A stretch of 47,312 nucleotides of DNA from Nemertoderma westbladi (taxonomy: Eukaryota > Xenacoelomorpha > Nemertodermatida > Nemertodermatidae), in contig JAUCBJ010004796.1 in the NCBI GenBank assembly GCA_032718475.1, positions 1-47,312 of the forward strand, given 5' to 3'. The notes beneath the pieces are model-generated. The model was given only the letters and a program-made list of their open reading frames with translations, did not search any database and was not told the DNA's origin. The translations under genes were made by a program, and so were the position numbers. Positions 1 to 9,305 of the stretch are shown here, piece after piece (the first letter of the stretch is position 1; every line of letters starts with the position of its first letter).

Positions 1-485
1 AATGGTTCGGCCGCGAGGTGGTGGTTCGGTGGTGGGGTGGGTTTCAATGATTCGGCCACGAAGGGGGTGGTTCGGGGGTGGAGCTGGACTTTCAACGGAA
101 GGACGGCCATTGCCTGCTTGTCAGTCCCCAAACAGAACGCCATATGGTCCAGGTAGCGAGCCAGGCGTTGGTTAACAACATCGATATGAAGTAGTGGAAT
201 ATGTTCCACAAAACCACTCATTGCTTCTTTGGCTTCTATTATTGGCTGTAATCCGTACCTGTGCTTGAGGCTGTGGGTAAGAATACCATAGAATACAATA
301 TTATATTGAATGTGAGGTTGTCGAAGAACATACAGTATGAAAGATGGTAAAATCCCCCCCCCCCCCCCCCCCCCCACCGGAGGCTCCTAGGCTGTAAAAC
401 ATTATTACATTTTTCGGACCTCATCTGTACGTAAACACCACATAATAATATTGATAATGATTCCCTATGTAAAACCAAGACAATA
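1..485. other. Left-edge intergenic DNA with GGTTCGG-rich repeats and a C22 tract
   Basis: The first 80 bases repeat GGTTCGGnn(C/G)G-like words (ggttcggccgcgagg, ggttcggtggtgg, gattcggccacga), a short degenerate tandem repeat. An uninterrupted run of 22 C lies at 354-375. No convincing coding exon is visible; the one short open frame crosses the C tract and looks accidental. Confidence 0.5.
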
Positions 486-616
486 GATTAGCCGTAACGC
501 GACAATTAGCCGTAACGCGACTTTTAGAGTAGCCATACCGTGTCTTTGAAAGTCGCGTTGCGGGCTAATCTTTAAAAAAAATAGCCGTAACGAGACATTA
601 GCCGTAACCGCGACGA
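486..616. repeat. Clustered TTAGCCGTAACGCGAC repeats with an inverted copy
   Basis: The 16-mer TTAGCCGTAACGCGAC occurs at 488-503 and 506-521. Diverged direct copies lie at 581-596 and 598-614, and an inverted copy (gtcgcgttgcgggctaa) at 552-568. The first two and the inverted copy can fold into a hairpin. The block is CpG-rich against an AT-rich background. It could be a foldback MITE remnant or a cluster of protein-binding sites; the sequence does not decide. Confidence 0.6.
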
Positions 617-1522
617 CACCAAATTCAGTATTCTCTCAAACAAAAGCTTCACGGCAGGCTACTATAACATAAGGTTCATAGTTCATACTGGTAGTAGATA
701 CCTGCAAAAGGAAATCCAACAAAACAAAAACAACAAAATAAACAACAAAATGGGACATGGTTTTTATTTATGTCAGACAATTCGTTCACTTCCACTTATT
801 CATTTGAAAGAAAGACATCGTTAAGTAATGTGGGGTATTTAATAGTATAGTTAATATAATAGAAAGGGAAACAAACAAAGGGAAAATAATAGGTACGGTA
901 GGTACGAGCTGTTGTACAGTTCTTCCTCGGGTACACATATACTGAATGTTGATATAAGTTTCAAATTTACCGCCAAAAATTACCAATATGAGAAGAAATT
1001 AAAGAAAAAAAAATACTGTAGAACTAATGTAATTAACACAGTATAGAAAAATTAACACAAATAACCATAAAGAAGAACAAAGATACATACACAAATAACA
1101 ACATACTGTATGAAGCATAACATAAAGATAAACTCAAAAAATACGTAAAATATTGATGAGAACAAAGTAGACAAAATGAGAACAAAGTGTCAATCTGGTT
1201 CCGTCCATCGCATCTCGGCGAATTAACATCTAGTCGCAATGTTAAATTATTACAAAACAATAAACGAAAGTAAACAGAACTGGTAACAGTTTTATTTGGG
1301 CGAGTAATCAGCTGTAATTAGCCCTGGGGAGGGATTCATTTTGATTCACAATCACACCTCCCCTATATGTATGTAAATATACCTTCATTCTTTGTATTTA
1401 TGGACATAGTTTTGGTAAATATTACTGACACGATGTTTATGGTTGTTCGGACGAGATTTGGCCGATTTAACAACCATTAATGTTTACTATGAAAATCCCC
1501 ATTTCACATTCTATGTCTGACA
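617..1522. other. AT-rich intergenic DNA, no gene seen
   Basis: An A/C-rich low-complexity stretch (714-750, AACAAAAC-like) and long AT-rich sequence are present. The short open frames here are low-complexity and lack recognisable domains. Confidence 0.5.
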
Positions 1523-1530
1523 ATTATTAT

Positions 1531-1967
1531 CGCCCATGTGAAGAATACCAGGATTTCACTTTTCGGTCGACTTTTTATTGGAATTTTATATATGAAGATT
1601 TTTTATTTTTTTTAATTTATCTTTATTAAGTGTTTTATAGCGCTTATTTCTGTCTTATAACCTGTACATATACTAATTCGTTTATTGTTTTGGTTAGATT
1701 CAGCCCTTCTGTAACCTGTGGTTTTGGTGAAAACCTGGTATTCTTCACATGGGGGTAACTGCAAAGTGAAATATAACGGCAGAAAGTCTGGTATTCTTCA
1801 CATGTGGGTAACTGCAAAGTGAAATATAACGGCAGAAAGTCTGGTATTCTTCACATGTGGGTAACTGCAAAGTGAAATATAACGGCAGAAAGTCTGGTAT
1901 TCTTCACATGTGGGTAACTGCAAAGTGAAATATAACGGCAGAAAGTCTGGTATTCTTCACATGGGCC
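1531..1967 (+). mobile_element. hAT-like MITE with expanded 53-bp end repeats (copy 1)
   Basis: The ends are inverted repeats: CGCCCATGTGAAGAATACC at the left and its complement (ggtattcttcacatggg) at the right. The flanks carry an exact 8-bp duplication, ATTATTAT, at 1523-1530 and 1968-1975; 8 bp is typical of hAT transposons. There is no transposase, so it is non-autonomous. At the right end a 53-bp unit starting ctggtattcttcacat repeats from 1735, 1788, 1841 and 1894, with a partial unit at 1947. Each unit ends in a new copy of the inverted-repeat tip. An inverted relative with a single unit lies at 29765-30042. The family name is unknown; the superfamily call rests on target-duplication length. 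Confidence 0.8.
1735..1966. repeat. 53-bp tandem repeat, four units plus a partial
   Basis: Units start at 1735, 1788, 1841 and 1894, and a fifth partial one at 1947. They are nearly identical; the first has catggggg where later ones have catgtggg. The repeat is the subterminal part of the MITE at 1531-1967. Confidence 0.9.
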
Positions 1968-1975
1968 ATTATTAT

Positions 1976-2214
1976 TATAGATAAATCAAGACGGTATGCA
2001 CACAGTTGCCCATAAAGCCTTTAATACCTTCATACACCTTTAATTACAGTTGCAACAGCTCATCTCCAATTTATTTAATTAATATCACCTGGCAGCAATA
2101 CCGAGCTGAATATTTATTTATTTGTACTTCCCTCCTGTTTCACTCTAGCATACTTGAGGCCGTTAGGTCCGCTGTTAGAGATAGAATATTTGCAACTTAA
2201 GACTGCCCGTTCAA
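1976..2214. other. AT-rich spacer, nothing recognised
   Basis: This lies between the MITE and the Pol III-type element. A 64-residue open frame here (2006-2200) has no recognisable domain. Confidence 0.4.
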
Positions 2215-2254
2215 TAGAAGTGGATTAGGCGGGATTGCGAGTGTCAGGGGCTAG

Positions 2255-2266
2255 TGGCTGAGCTGG
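2255..2266 (+). promoter_or_regulatory. Pol III A box
   Basis: TGGCTGAGCTGG fits the tRNA A-box consensus TRGYNNARNNGG. It ends three bases before the hammerhead stem I begins. Confidence 0.75.
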
Positions 2267-2268
2267 TT

Positions 2269-2314
2269 AGCGCTACTGATGAGGCCTGTTAGGCCGAAAC
2301 GTGCGTATAGCGCT
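2269..2314 (+). ncRNA. Type I hammerhead ribozyme, minimal short-stem-III form
   Basis: All conserved parts are present in order. Stem I 5' strand AGCGCTA (2269-2275); core CTGATGA (2276-2282); stem II GGCC-TGTTA-GGCC (2283-2295); core GAAA (2296-2299); a tiny stem III formed by A2299-C-G and C-G-T2306 around TG; cleavage triplet GTA (2305-2307); stem I 3' strand TAGCGCT (2308-2314), a perfect complement of the 5' strand. Predicted self-cleavage is after A2307. Such short stem III forms are known from Penelope-like elements and animal retrozymes, where they often act as dimers. Activity is inferred and not shown. Confidence 0.88.
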
Positions 2315-2325
2315 GGTTCAACCCC
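2315..2325 (+). promoter_or_regulatory. Pol III B box
   Basis: GGTTCAACCCC matches the B-box consensus GGTTCRANNCC exactly. It starts at the base following hammerhead stem I. Confidence 0.8.
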
Positions 2326-2341
2326 CGGTGACGCGCTCCCA

Positions 2342-2347
2342 TTTTTT
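2342..2347 (+). terminator. Pol III T6 terminator
   Basis: TTTTTT lies 17 bases after the B box, the usual form and place for Pol III termination. Confidence 0.6.
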
Positions 2348-2355
2348 CCACTTCT

Positions 2356-3035
2356 GAACAAACCCATAATATCAAACCTCAACAAACACTCATGAATCGG
2401 CAATCACTTTACATGCACGTACGGTACAGTACGCACAGCCCTATAGCCATCGTCACTCCAAAATATGAAACCGGTCACGTATCTGTCTGTGTGTCAGAAT
2501 GCTGACGCAGATGGAAATAAATTACCTACCCTTATCTACATATCTTGAGCTAAAAATACATGGGCATGAACATTTTTTACACGAATTGGTCGTGGTGTAA
2601 TTTATGGCATTATTTAATGTTCGATATGGGATTTGGTGATTAAAGTACAATGATGGATAGATCTGAGCTGATGATATCCTAATGAATAATCTATTCAATA
2701 ACTGGTTATATGCCATAGATTCATAGCTAATATCCATAATTTGATTACCCTCAGCTCAGCCCCCACCTCTTCTTTGGTTGACACTATTAAATGGTTCGCA
2801 GCCTAACTTTGCTGCGACAAATCTTCAAACGGGTCCAATCTTCGCTCGATCATTAATTACAATTGTCTAACTAATTAAGAAACTGGAACCATTTTATTGT
2901 TTAGATTAGAATTGCATGCCACGGTAACCTGCTCCTTTACCTCAATGGGAAATAATCGGGCGAGGAATACACCCAACCTGTCCTGCTGTGTACCGAAGTT
3001 GTATAGAGTGACTGAATTCTGTATAATTATTATTA
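2356..3035. other. Intergenic DNA; contains one copy of a dispersed 45-nt motif
   Basis: There is no credible coding exon. At 2893-2949 lies a copy of the motif TTATTGTTT..GGTTAG..GTAACCTGCTCCTTTACC that recurs elsewhere in the window (see findings). Confidence 0.45.
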
Positions 3036-3043
3036 CTATTTAT

Positions 3044-3974
3044 TAGAGTTGAAACAGAGACCTAATTTTCTTAATCCCGGAGAACCAGAACCCTACCCAG
3101 ATAATTATTTTGGAAAATACCGGAGACCAGAACCAGAGATCAGAGACTTTGCTTAATTTTGTACTTACAATTTGACTATAGCACAAACAGGTACGTATGA
3201 ACTGAGAACTATTTATGGTTGAATTACAGTAAATCCAACCGATTCAACCCTTACCTAATGAAAAAAATAAGCCCAAGTACAGTTTGGGTTAATGTTAAAT
3301 ATGTTACATTAATTTGTTTTGCTACATAGGGACTTTGTTAAATAAAAGAGGCACTGAATTCACAACTGTTAAAATCATATAGCGGTACCTTTTAATGGAC
3401 TCTAAAAAAAAGCAAAGCTTGGTCATTTACGAATATAGTTAGTGCACAGGTCCAGTACTCTATTCGACCCTATTGCAAGTCTCGTTACGCTCGTTCTCTT
3501 TATTTGGTCGCTGTAACATGTAGCCTACAACAAGGTGAAAAGAGCTCTGCCTTTACTTTTACATGTAAACTTTATGGGAGCTCAAACTAAGCACCATCAT
3601 TATTAAATAAGAACGCTCTTTAGGTGCAAATTTAACTTGAACTGAAACGCACCTTAAATTATATAGAAGATTACTGGTTCATTTGCGCGTTGCTTAAAAA
3701 TAGGGTAGAAGTTCCTATATAATTTTGTTGAAGCGGAGTATTAAAAATTGTTAAAAATTAGAGTAATTATTTATATAGTAAAAACGTTTTTGTGATAAAA
3801 TCATCATTCATCATTTTATCTTGTACAAGATAAATATATATTTTTAATTTGAAAAATCAGTGATCTCTGGGTAAAATGTGTGTTTTCAATACCCGGGAAC
3901 TAGAGACCTATCCGGAGACCAAAAAACTGCCCAGAGAATCCAGAGATCAGTGACAGGTCTCTGTTTCAACTCTA
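3044..3974. mobile_element. hAT-like non-autonomous transposon, 931 bp
   Basis: Terminal inverted repeats of 20 bp begin TAGAGTTGAAACAGAGA and end with the exact complement. The flanks carry an exact 8-bp target duplication, CTATTTAT (3036-3043 and 3975-3982). TAGAG-type termini with 8-bp duplications fit hAT elements. The interior has no open frame resembling a transposase. Subterminal words such as ccggagacc and ccagagatcag recur at both ends, as expected for transposase-binding repeats. Confidence 0.85.
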
Positions 3975-3982
3975 CTATTTAT

Positions 3983-4443
3983 TTATATTTACTTTTCACG
4001 TATTTTATATTTATTGGTGGACCAATTACTTAATCAGCGAATAGTGGGAAATTTAAAATAATTAGCTGATGACCCCTAGTTATCAGTCCCTAGTTTTATC
4101 AGTGGCACAATCGAATAAACTAAAAAAACTAATTTAACTTACCAAACCCGAAATGGTTTTATGTCTATCTGCGCTAATGGATACAAAGTCGGTTGCTAAG
4201 TAACCATTAACGGCTAACTCCATTTGATCTTTGGAACAACCAATCGAATTATCCTCCTTCTTCCACCACTCCTAAAATAAGTAATTTATTTCATTAATTA
4301 AATAAGCCTCTAATTAATTTCTCCCTCCGCGGGAAAATATCACAAAAATGTTCTGTAAGTTAATTGGATAATTATTGTTGTTGAAGGCTACCGGTACTTT
4401 TCTATATCAATCAATAAGGAATCAAAGGTTTATAAACAATAAT
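3983..4443. other. AT-rich intergenic DNA
   Basis: Nothing beyond AT-rich spacer was recognised here. Confidence 0.4.
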
Positions 4444-4444
4444 G

Positions 4445-4542
4445 CGAAATGGCTTAAGGGGGTAGCGCATTTTCTGACCAAAAATTCATTTTTTTGGTCA
4501 GAAAATGCGCTACCCCCCCCCCCCCCTTAAGGGTTTCATTTC
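4445..4542. repeat. Foldback repeat with a C14 tract
   Basis: The left arm (4445-4484) and right arm (4489-4542) are inverted copies sharing cttaagggggtagcgc and attttctgaccaaaaa around a loop of a few bases. The right arm is lengthened by a C run (4513-4526) where the left has five G. This is probably a small foldback element; no target duplication was identified. Confidence 0.75.
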
Positions 4543-4689
4543 CGACATTTAACCCTCTAGCGGTATACTGGAGAACTAAAGATCGATTAGAGTCCCCACG
4601 AAGACTCAACCTATCAGGAATAGTATTGATCACGATCAAGTCTAGCACGAATATTTGCTAAGTTTCAGCTTAAACGTATAATAAATAAC

Positions 4690-5020
4690 GAAATTAAAGA
4701 AGATTTTCACTTTCAGACATTTCGGCCTCCTCTATAGTCAGATTGGAGAACTCTCGGAAAAATGCAGCCAGCGGCTGCAGCTTTCTCGAAAAGATGCAGC
4801 CAGCGATCTAGAATATATAAGTTAAATTTCAGCTGAAATGTTTTATAAACAATTTTTTTGTCTGATTGTTGCCTGCAAATTTTCTATACGTCAGATTTAA
4901 ATCCGACAACGATATTAGTCAAAATCGTAACGACGACAATTATTGGCGAATATTGACTCACACCACTACAATAACAGTGTCAATTCGGTAAGGCTCCGCC
5001 AGCTTCGTGGCTCGCCCCCC
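4690..5020 (-). mobile_element. Partial copy of the GGGGCGAGCCACGAAG repeat family
   Basis: In reverse complement, the end reads ggggcgagccacgaagc, then tggcggagccttaccgaa, then ttgacactgtta, matching 9306-9370. The part at 4860-4930 (tcgtaacgacgac, ggatttaaat in complement) matches 9425-9500. It is therefore an inverted, diverged, internally deleted relative of the element at 9306-9810. No coding sequence is present. Confidence 0.7.
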
Positions 5021-6683
5021 AATCCGCAGAATATTGGCCACCTTCCTTGTATGAAATAACCGTATCACGTACAAATAATACAACAATTTTATTTGTAGCA
5101 AAAAAAAACATGATATATGGCCGCGCGTTCTAAAAAAAAATATGCCAGCATAAATTACTGTATATGAAATTGGATTTTCAAGAAGTGCCGGAATTAAAAT
5201 TTGAGTCATTTTGCATTCAGCACGCTGTGTTGGAGCTACGAAATAGAATATCCCAGTTTTAATATGCCCTGGCACCACTTACTGCTTCCCTTCCAATTCA
5301 TCCATCAATCACATTAACATTCTGTCAGGAAAGAAAAACTTCTCACGTATCTAAAACGAATCATTTCCCAGGGGAAACAACCCTATATGGTTAAAAAGGC
5401 ATTAATGAGATTTTACAATGCCCTACACTCCGCAACATATCCAGGGCTACTTAGCATGGAGAACGGACGTGGAAATTATTCTGTTAATACCTTATCGATT
5501 TATACATAACGGTTTCGTTTAAATACTATACAAGGTACACGCGCATAAACACTAGGCCTAAACACACTAACAGTTCTAAACCACATTTTTTGGGAATGCG
5601 ATTCATTTTAAATAAAGATTTTTGTTTAAAAACGAAACGTAAAATATACCGAGGAGGAACTCGTTGAACTCACATTAGCCTGGAAGGATTCACAGACTGA
5701 TGATTGTCTATATTACGGGATATTACAGGTAGGTCAATGCTGTTAAGTAGATGAGTATTCTTTTATGAGCATACCTTAGAATAATATCCGAGCAATACCC
5801 ATTGATATTTTGCTCCAAACATTCCGCGCTTATAAACTTCGCAAAATATTTTTCTTGCCATCGATTCATCGAAGTTACCCAACATTATTCGCACATCTTG
5901 TTTCTAAAAAAATAATTAGTGGAAATCAAAGAATCGAGTCGGGGGGGGGGGGGGGGGGGCAACTTATTGTTAATTATCAATTGAAGGGAAGGGAGCAGAG
6001 GTTACAGTGGCATGTTATTCTAAACAAAACAATAAATGACAGTAGCTCAGGTTATATTTGGTTAATGTTTCACCGCCACAGATTCTGCTTCCAGGAAGCA
6101 TCTACCGATACAGGTTCATATCGTTGCCATGGATACACGTACAGTCATAAGGTCATAATGTATAAATTAAGGATTTCCAAAAAAACAATTGAGCCCACAA
6201 TCTCACTAAATTCACACGAGTTCATATTTTGTAATTTATTGTCGGTTATTTGTAATTAAGTTTCATAATTAGTTGAATTTCGGGCTTCTTGTGGTACGAA
6301 TTTATTGTTTGAGTTACAATATAATTAATGTGAGTGTTGTGTATGTAATTTTCAACATGAGTTTAGTAGTAAGGGAACAATGAGCTGAAACTGGTATTTG
6401 TTTTGTGTAGAAAGTAAGTAAGTAATTCATTTTAGAAGCCTATAAACCATGGATACAATGAGTAACAACCTTGGGATCACATTACAAGCCAATCATCTGA
6501 CTAGTGGTCATGGTATTTCAGTTGTATTGCAGTGATATTGTTACTTTCACGTTGCTCACTTTACTTTTTCTAATTCAGGTACTCTGATTTTAGTTTGGTA
6601 ATACTTTGGTTTGCGAATAAAAATAACATTGTGGTTTAAAAAGAAAGGCGTATAATCGATAGAAAAATGACAAACATTGCATG
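5021..6683. other. Intergenic DNA between repeats and SNRNP40, with a G19 tract
   Basis: A run of 19 G occupies 5941-5959. A 149-residue open frame (5810-6259) runs through that tract and encodes a glycine run from it; composition and lack of domains suggest it is accidental. On the minus strand an AATAAA-type polyadenylation signal (tttatt at about 6300) is a possible 3' end for SNRNP40. Confidence 0.4.
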
Positions 6684-7736
6684 TCATACGACCTCCCCTA
6701 GATATATGGATCTATCGCTACTGCAGCTCATTAGTATGGGTTCCTGAGGATGGAAGACAACCTCGTTAACAGAACCGTTGTGTCCGGGAAGTTTAAACAG
6801 AATCCTACGGGACGTCGTGTCCAACACATATACGAACTGATCGGCGCTCCCGGCGGCCACTCGCGAGCCGTCCGGGGACCACGAACACCGGAGTAAATTC
6901 CGCTCGAAGTTGTGCTGCACTCCGGTGAATATCTTAACGCAGCGCTCGATCGGCGCGTAAGGGCGTACGTCGTAAATACGCAAGGAGTTATCCATGGAGT
7001 TAGTTAGTATGTAGGAGCCGTCGGGACTGAGAGAGACGCCTGTGATGGTGTCTGTGTGTCCGCGCATCGTTAGATGAACAGCGTCGCGTCGTAAATCGTA
7101 GACCTTTAATAGATTATCGATCCCTCCGATAAACACTTGTTCGGAGGTGTCGTTAAAAGCGACAGCGGTCACCTGGTAGGTGTTCTCGAATGTTTTAACA
7201 GGACGTTTAAGTCTCGCGTCCCAAACCTTCACGGTGGTGTCGTCGGATCCCGAGGCCAAGAGTTGGTCGCCTCGACGCGACGGGTCGCAAGAGTTGACGA
7301 ACCCCGAGTGCCCCTTGAATCGTTTGATACGTTGCCCAGTAACCATGTCCCAATAGCCAATAGTTTTATCGGTGGACGCGGAAAAGAGATTGGAGCCGTC
7401 CGCGTTGAACTCCAGTTGCAGGATGGCCCCCGCGTGGCCGCTCAGTACACCGAAGTTGTCGCAATCCCCGTAGGTATTCCATAAGAATATCTGTCGGTCG
7501 AAACCCCCTGAAGCGATGTACTCCCCTTTAGGATGGAACTTACTGCTGAATATTTCGCCGCCGTGTCCGGTTAGCAACATTATCGGTGTCTGTAGATGGG
7601 ACAGTCTGCCCGCGGGTAGTGGGGCGACTGATGCGTCGGTGGAGAGTTCCGCTACCGTATTGTAGGTTCGTCCTCGTTTTACGGGAACGAGAGTTCCGAA
7701 TTCCTCGGCTGGGCGTTTCCGATCCACCGTTGTCAT
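6684..7736 (-). CDS. SNRNP40: U5 snRNP 40 kDa WD40 protein (SNRNP40), intronless
   Basis: SNRNP40 is a WD40 component of the U5 snRNP and acts in nuclear pre-mRNA splicing. Seven WD repeats are visible in order, with typical closing motifs such as DRQIFLWN, DKTIGYWD, DTTVKVWD and DNSLRIYD. Family hallmarks are present: LVPVKR near the N terminus, YGDCDNF, FNDTSEQV, CSWSPDGSRVAAGSAD and RRILFKLPGH. I chose the second ATG (7734-7736), which gives 350 residues starting MTTVDRKRP, close to the roughly 357 of the human protein. The first ATG at 7784 would add 16 residues unlike the family. The frame is intact and uninterrupted although vertebrate orthologues have many introns. It is CpG- and GC-rich against AT-rich flanks. 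It could be the main gene after intron loss or an intact retrocopy; no poly(A) remnant is evident. Confidence 0.93.
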   Translation of the reverse strand: MTTVDRKRPAEEFGTLVPVKRGRTYNTVAELSTDASVAPLPAGRLSHLQTPIMLLTGHGGEIFSSKFHPKGEYIASGGFDRQIFLWNTYGDCDNFGVLSGHAGAILQLEFNADGSNLFSASTDKTIGYWDMVTGQRIKRFKGHSGFVNSCDPSRRGDQLLASGSDDTTVKVWDARLKRPVKTFENTYQVTAVAFNDTSEQVFIGGIDNLLKVYDLRRDAVHLTMRGHTDTITGVSLSPDGSYILTNSMDNSLRIYDVRPYAPIERCVKIFTGVQHNFERNLLRCSWSPDGSRVAAGSADQFVYVLDTTSRRILFKLPGHNGSVNEVVFHPQEPILMSCSSDRSIYLGEVV

Positions 7737-7784
7737 GGCGATGATGTATAAGATTGTGAGTAGCCTAGCGTGGGTTCGCGGCAC

Positions 7785-8622
7785 AAGGATTTCGGAACAC
7801 AGAATAAAACACTAACAAATTATGTAGGCCTAATATAAATTGATAATAATGTAATATAATACAACAGATTAACAGAATAAAAGAATAGGCACTACGCACT
7901 AGGCAGGCCTACAGTTGGGTATTCTCAGCGAGATTTGGTTTCCTCATGAAACCAAATCTGGTTTCACACTTACTCTAAATTGAAACCAAATCTGGTTTCC
8001 TTTGAGATCTCAGGACATCAAAGGAGGCCCGACTTTGCTACTCGCGATACAATAGACATACCTTCAGGGATATGATTGACATGTTTCTGGAATAAAAATT
8101 ATTGCGTTAATTTAATTACACCAGACAGCCAGAGTCTAATGTTTACTGTAAGTAGTTAGGCAAAATTGCTGCAAAATTTGCGGATTGATTTTTTTACTAC
8201 TTTTTTATAGTTAATAATTTTTAATGTTCGTTTCAGTTCCGTTTCATGGGCAATATAAAGCATAGTTTCCTCGCCTTGTAAATATATGAAGATGAATTAA
8301 AAAAAACCACAGATTAAATAGACTAGCACCCTCCACCCCACACCTCTACAGGGTTGTGTGGCGCTTACTTACAGTTCAGTATATTGCTGTATTGGCTGCA
8401 AAATGAGGGCGTATATAGCCAGCCACCCCCCCCCCCCCCCCCCCCCACACCAAGTAATGACAATATGGCAAGGGGCCCCCTGCTGACGCGGCTTAGCAAG
8501 CAGGGAGGTCACTATCCTCACTCATTTTGCCTTTGGTTGGTTATTGCACTCTCAAAAGATTTATGTAGGCCAACTGTTGATCATATTTCTGAGCTCATAT
8601 CTGCACATTGCCTTGGCTTACC
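7785..8622. other. Upstream flank of SNRNP40 with a small hairpin and C21 tract
   Basis: A hairpin is formed by gatttggtttc and gaaaccaaatc (about 7931-7958), and the same word recurs at 7981-8000. A C run lies at 8426-8446. SNRNP40 promoter sequences must lie here, but no clear TATA box or initiator was identified. Confidence 0.4.
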
Positions 8623-8854
8623 TATGAAGCGCCGTTTACGCCAAAACTATCTGAATAAATATTATACTCAAGATGTGTCAATAAAAAATATTATACTTGA
8701 TGTATCTAAATTCTCGGCCGAGATTCTCGGCCGAGTTTTTCTCGGCCGAGATCTCGGCCGAGAATTTAGATACATCTTAAGTATAATATTTTTTATTGAC
8801 ACATCTTGAGTATAATATTTATTCAGATAGTTTTGGCGTAAACGGCGCTTCATA
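8623..8854. mobile_element. 232-bp near-perfect palindrome (foldback MITE)
   Basis: The left arm from TATGAAGCGCCGTTTACG is mirrored by the right arm ending in its complement. The arms are about 100 bp with only one or two differences. The centre holds four copies of CTCGGCCGAG, itself a 10-bp palindrome (about 8713-8762). CTTACC occurs directly on both sides (8617-8622 and 8855-8860), probably the target duplication; a TA duplication of Tc1/mariner type is the alternative. Open frames on both strands encode the same residues (KRRLRQNYLNKYYTQDV) simply because the DNA is palindromic, so they are not genes. Confidence 0.85.
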
Positions 8855-8860
8855 CTTACC

Positions 8861-9305
8861 TACCAGTAATTTGCTTTTTCCTGCTTAACTAACCTAATTA
8901 TCTTTAATTTTGAATTTAAAAATAATTTAGAAAATAATTTTAATAATTATTTTCTAATAAAAGATACATTAAATATTAACTATTTTTTATTCGGTAAATA
9001 TAATATGCTCTGACAGAATAGTGTAATAAGTATTATATTATAAATAAATCAGATCAAGAGAGACAAAAGTTTAATAACGTGTTCTATTTATCGTAAAATA
9101 TGTAATTTTAATTTTTAAATCTTAATAAGTAATTAAACATTGCGCCAGTCGCACCGCCGTTATTCTTATCCTTATTGTGTTTTGTTGATACCAATGGAAA
9201 GGTGTCGTTGTTAAGGATTCCAAATATATCTATAACAATTAATGTCGTTGAGACTTGAAAGAGAGTTGATATCTTGGCTGAGACCTGAGAGTTACTTACA
9301 GCTTG
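8861..9305. other. Very AT-rich spacer
   Basis: Long A/T stretches (8880-9130) carry no recognisable gene or element end. Confidence 0.4.

Larger units (their letters stand above)
2216..2355 (+). ncRNA. tRNA-derived SINE-like Pol III unit containing a hammerhead ribozyme
   Basis: An A-box match (TGGCTGAGCTGG, 2255-2266) and a B-box match (GGTTCAACCCC, 2315-2325) sit at tRNA-like spacing, followed by T6 at 2342-2347, a Pol III terminator. The interval between the boxes is exactly filled by a hammerhead fold (2269-2314). A 9-bp inverted repeat brackets the unit (agaagtgga 2216-2224, tccacttct 2347-2355). The segment replacing the anticodon and variable arms does not form a normal tRNA cloverleaf, so this is a SINE-like retrosequence and not a working tRNA gene. 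SINE-like repeats carrying hammerheads are known from schistosomes. Boundaries outside the boxes are uncertain. Confidence 0.75.

Noticed and set aside
2250-2340. Functional tRNA gene
   Set aside because: A and B boxes are good, but the interval forms a hammerhead and not D, anticodon and variable arms, and no proper acceptor stem was found.
5810-6259. 149-residue open frame
   Set aside because: It depends on a G19 homopolymer, shows no domain and has no conserved features.
7137-7484. 115-residue plus-strand open frame
   Set aside because: It is antisense to the conserved SNRNP40 coding sequence, with no domain of its own.
8354-8853. Open frames on both strands sharing KRRLRQNYLNKYYTQDV
   Set aside because: The sharing results from the 232-bp palindrome; one frame also crosses a C21 tract.
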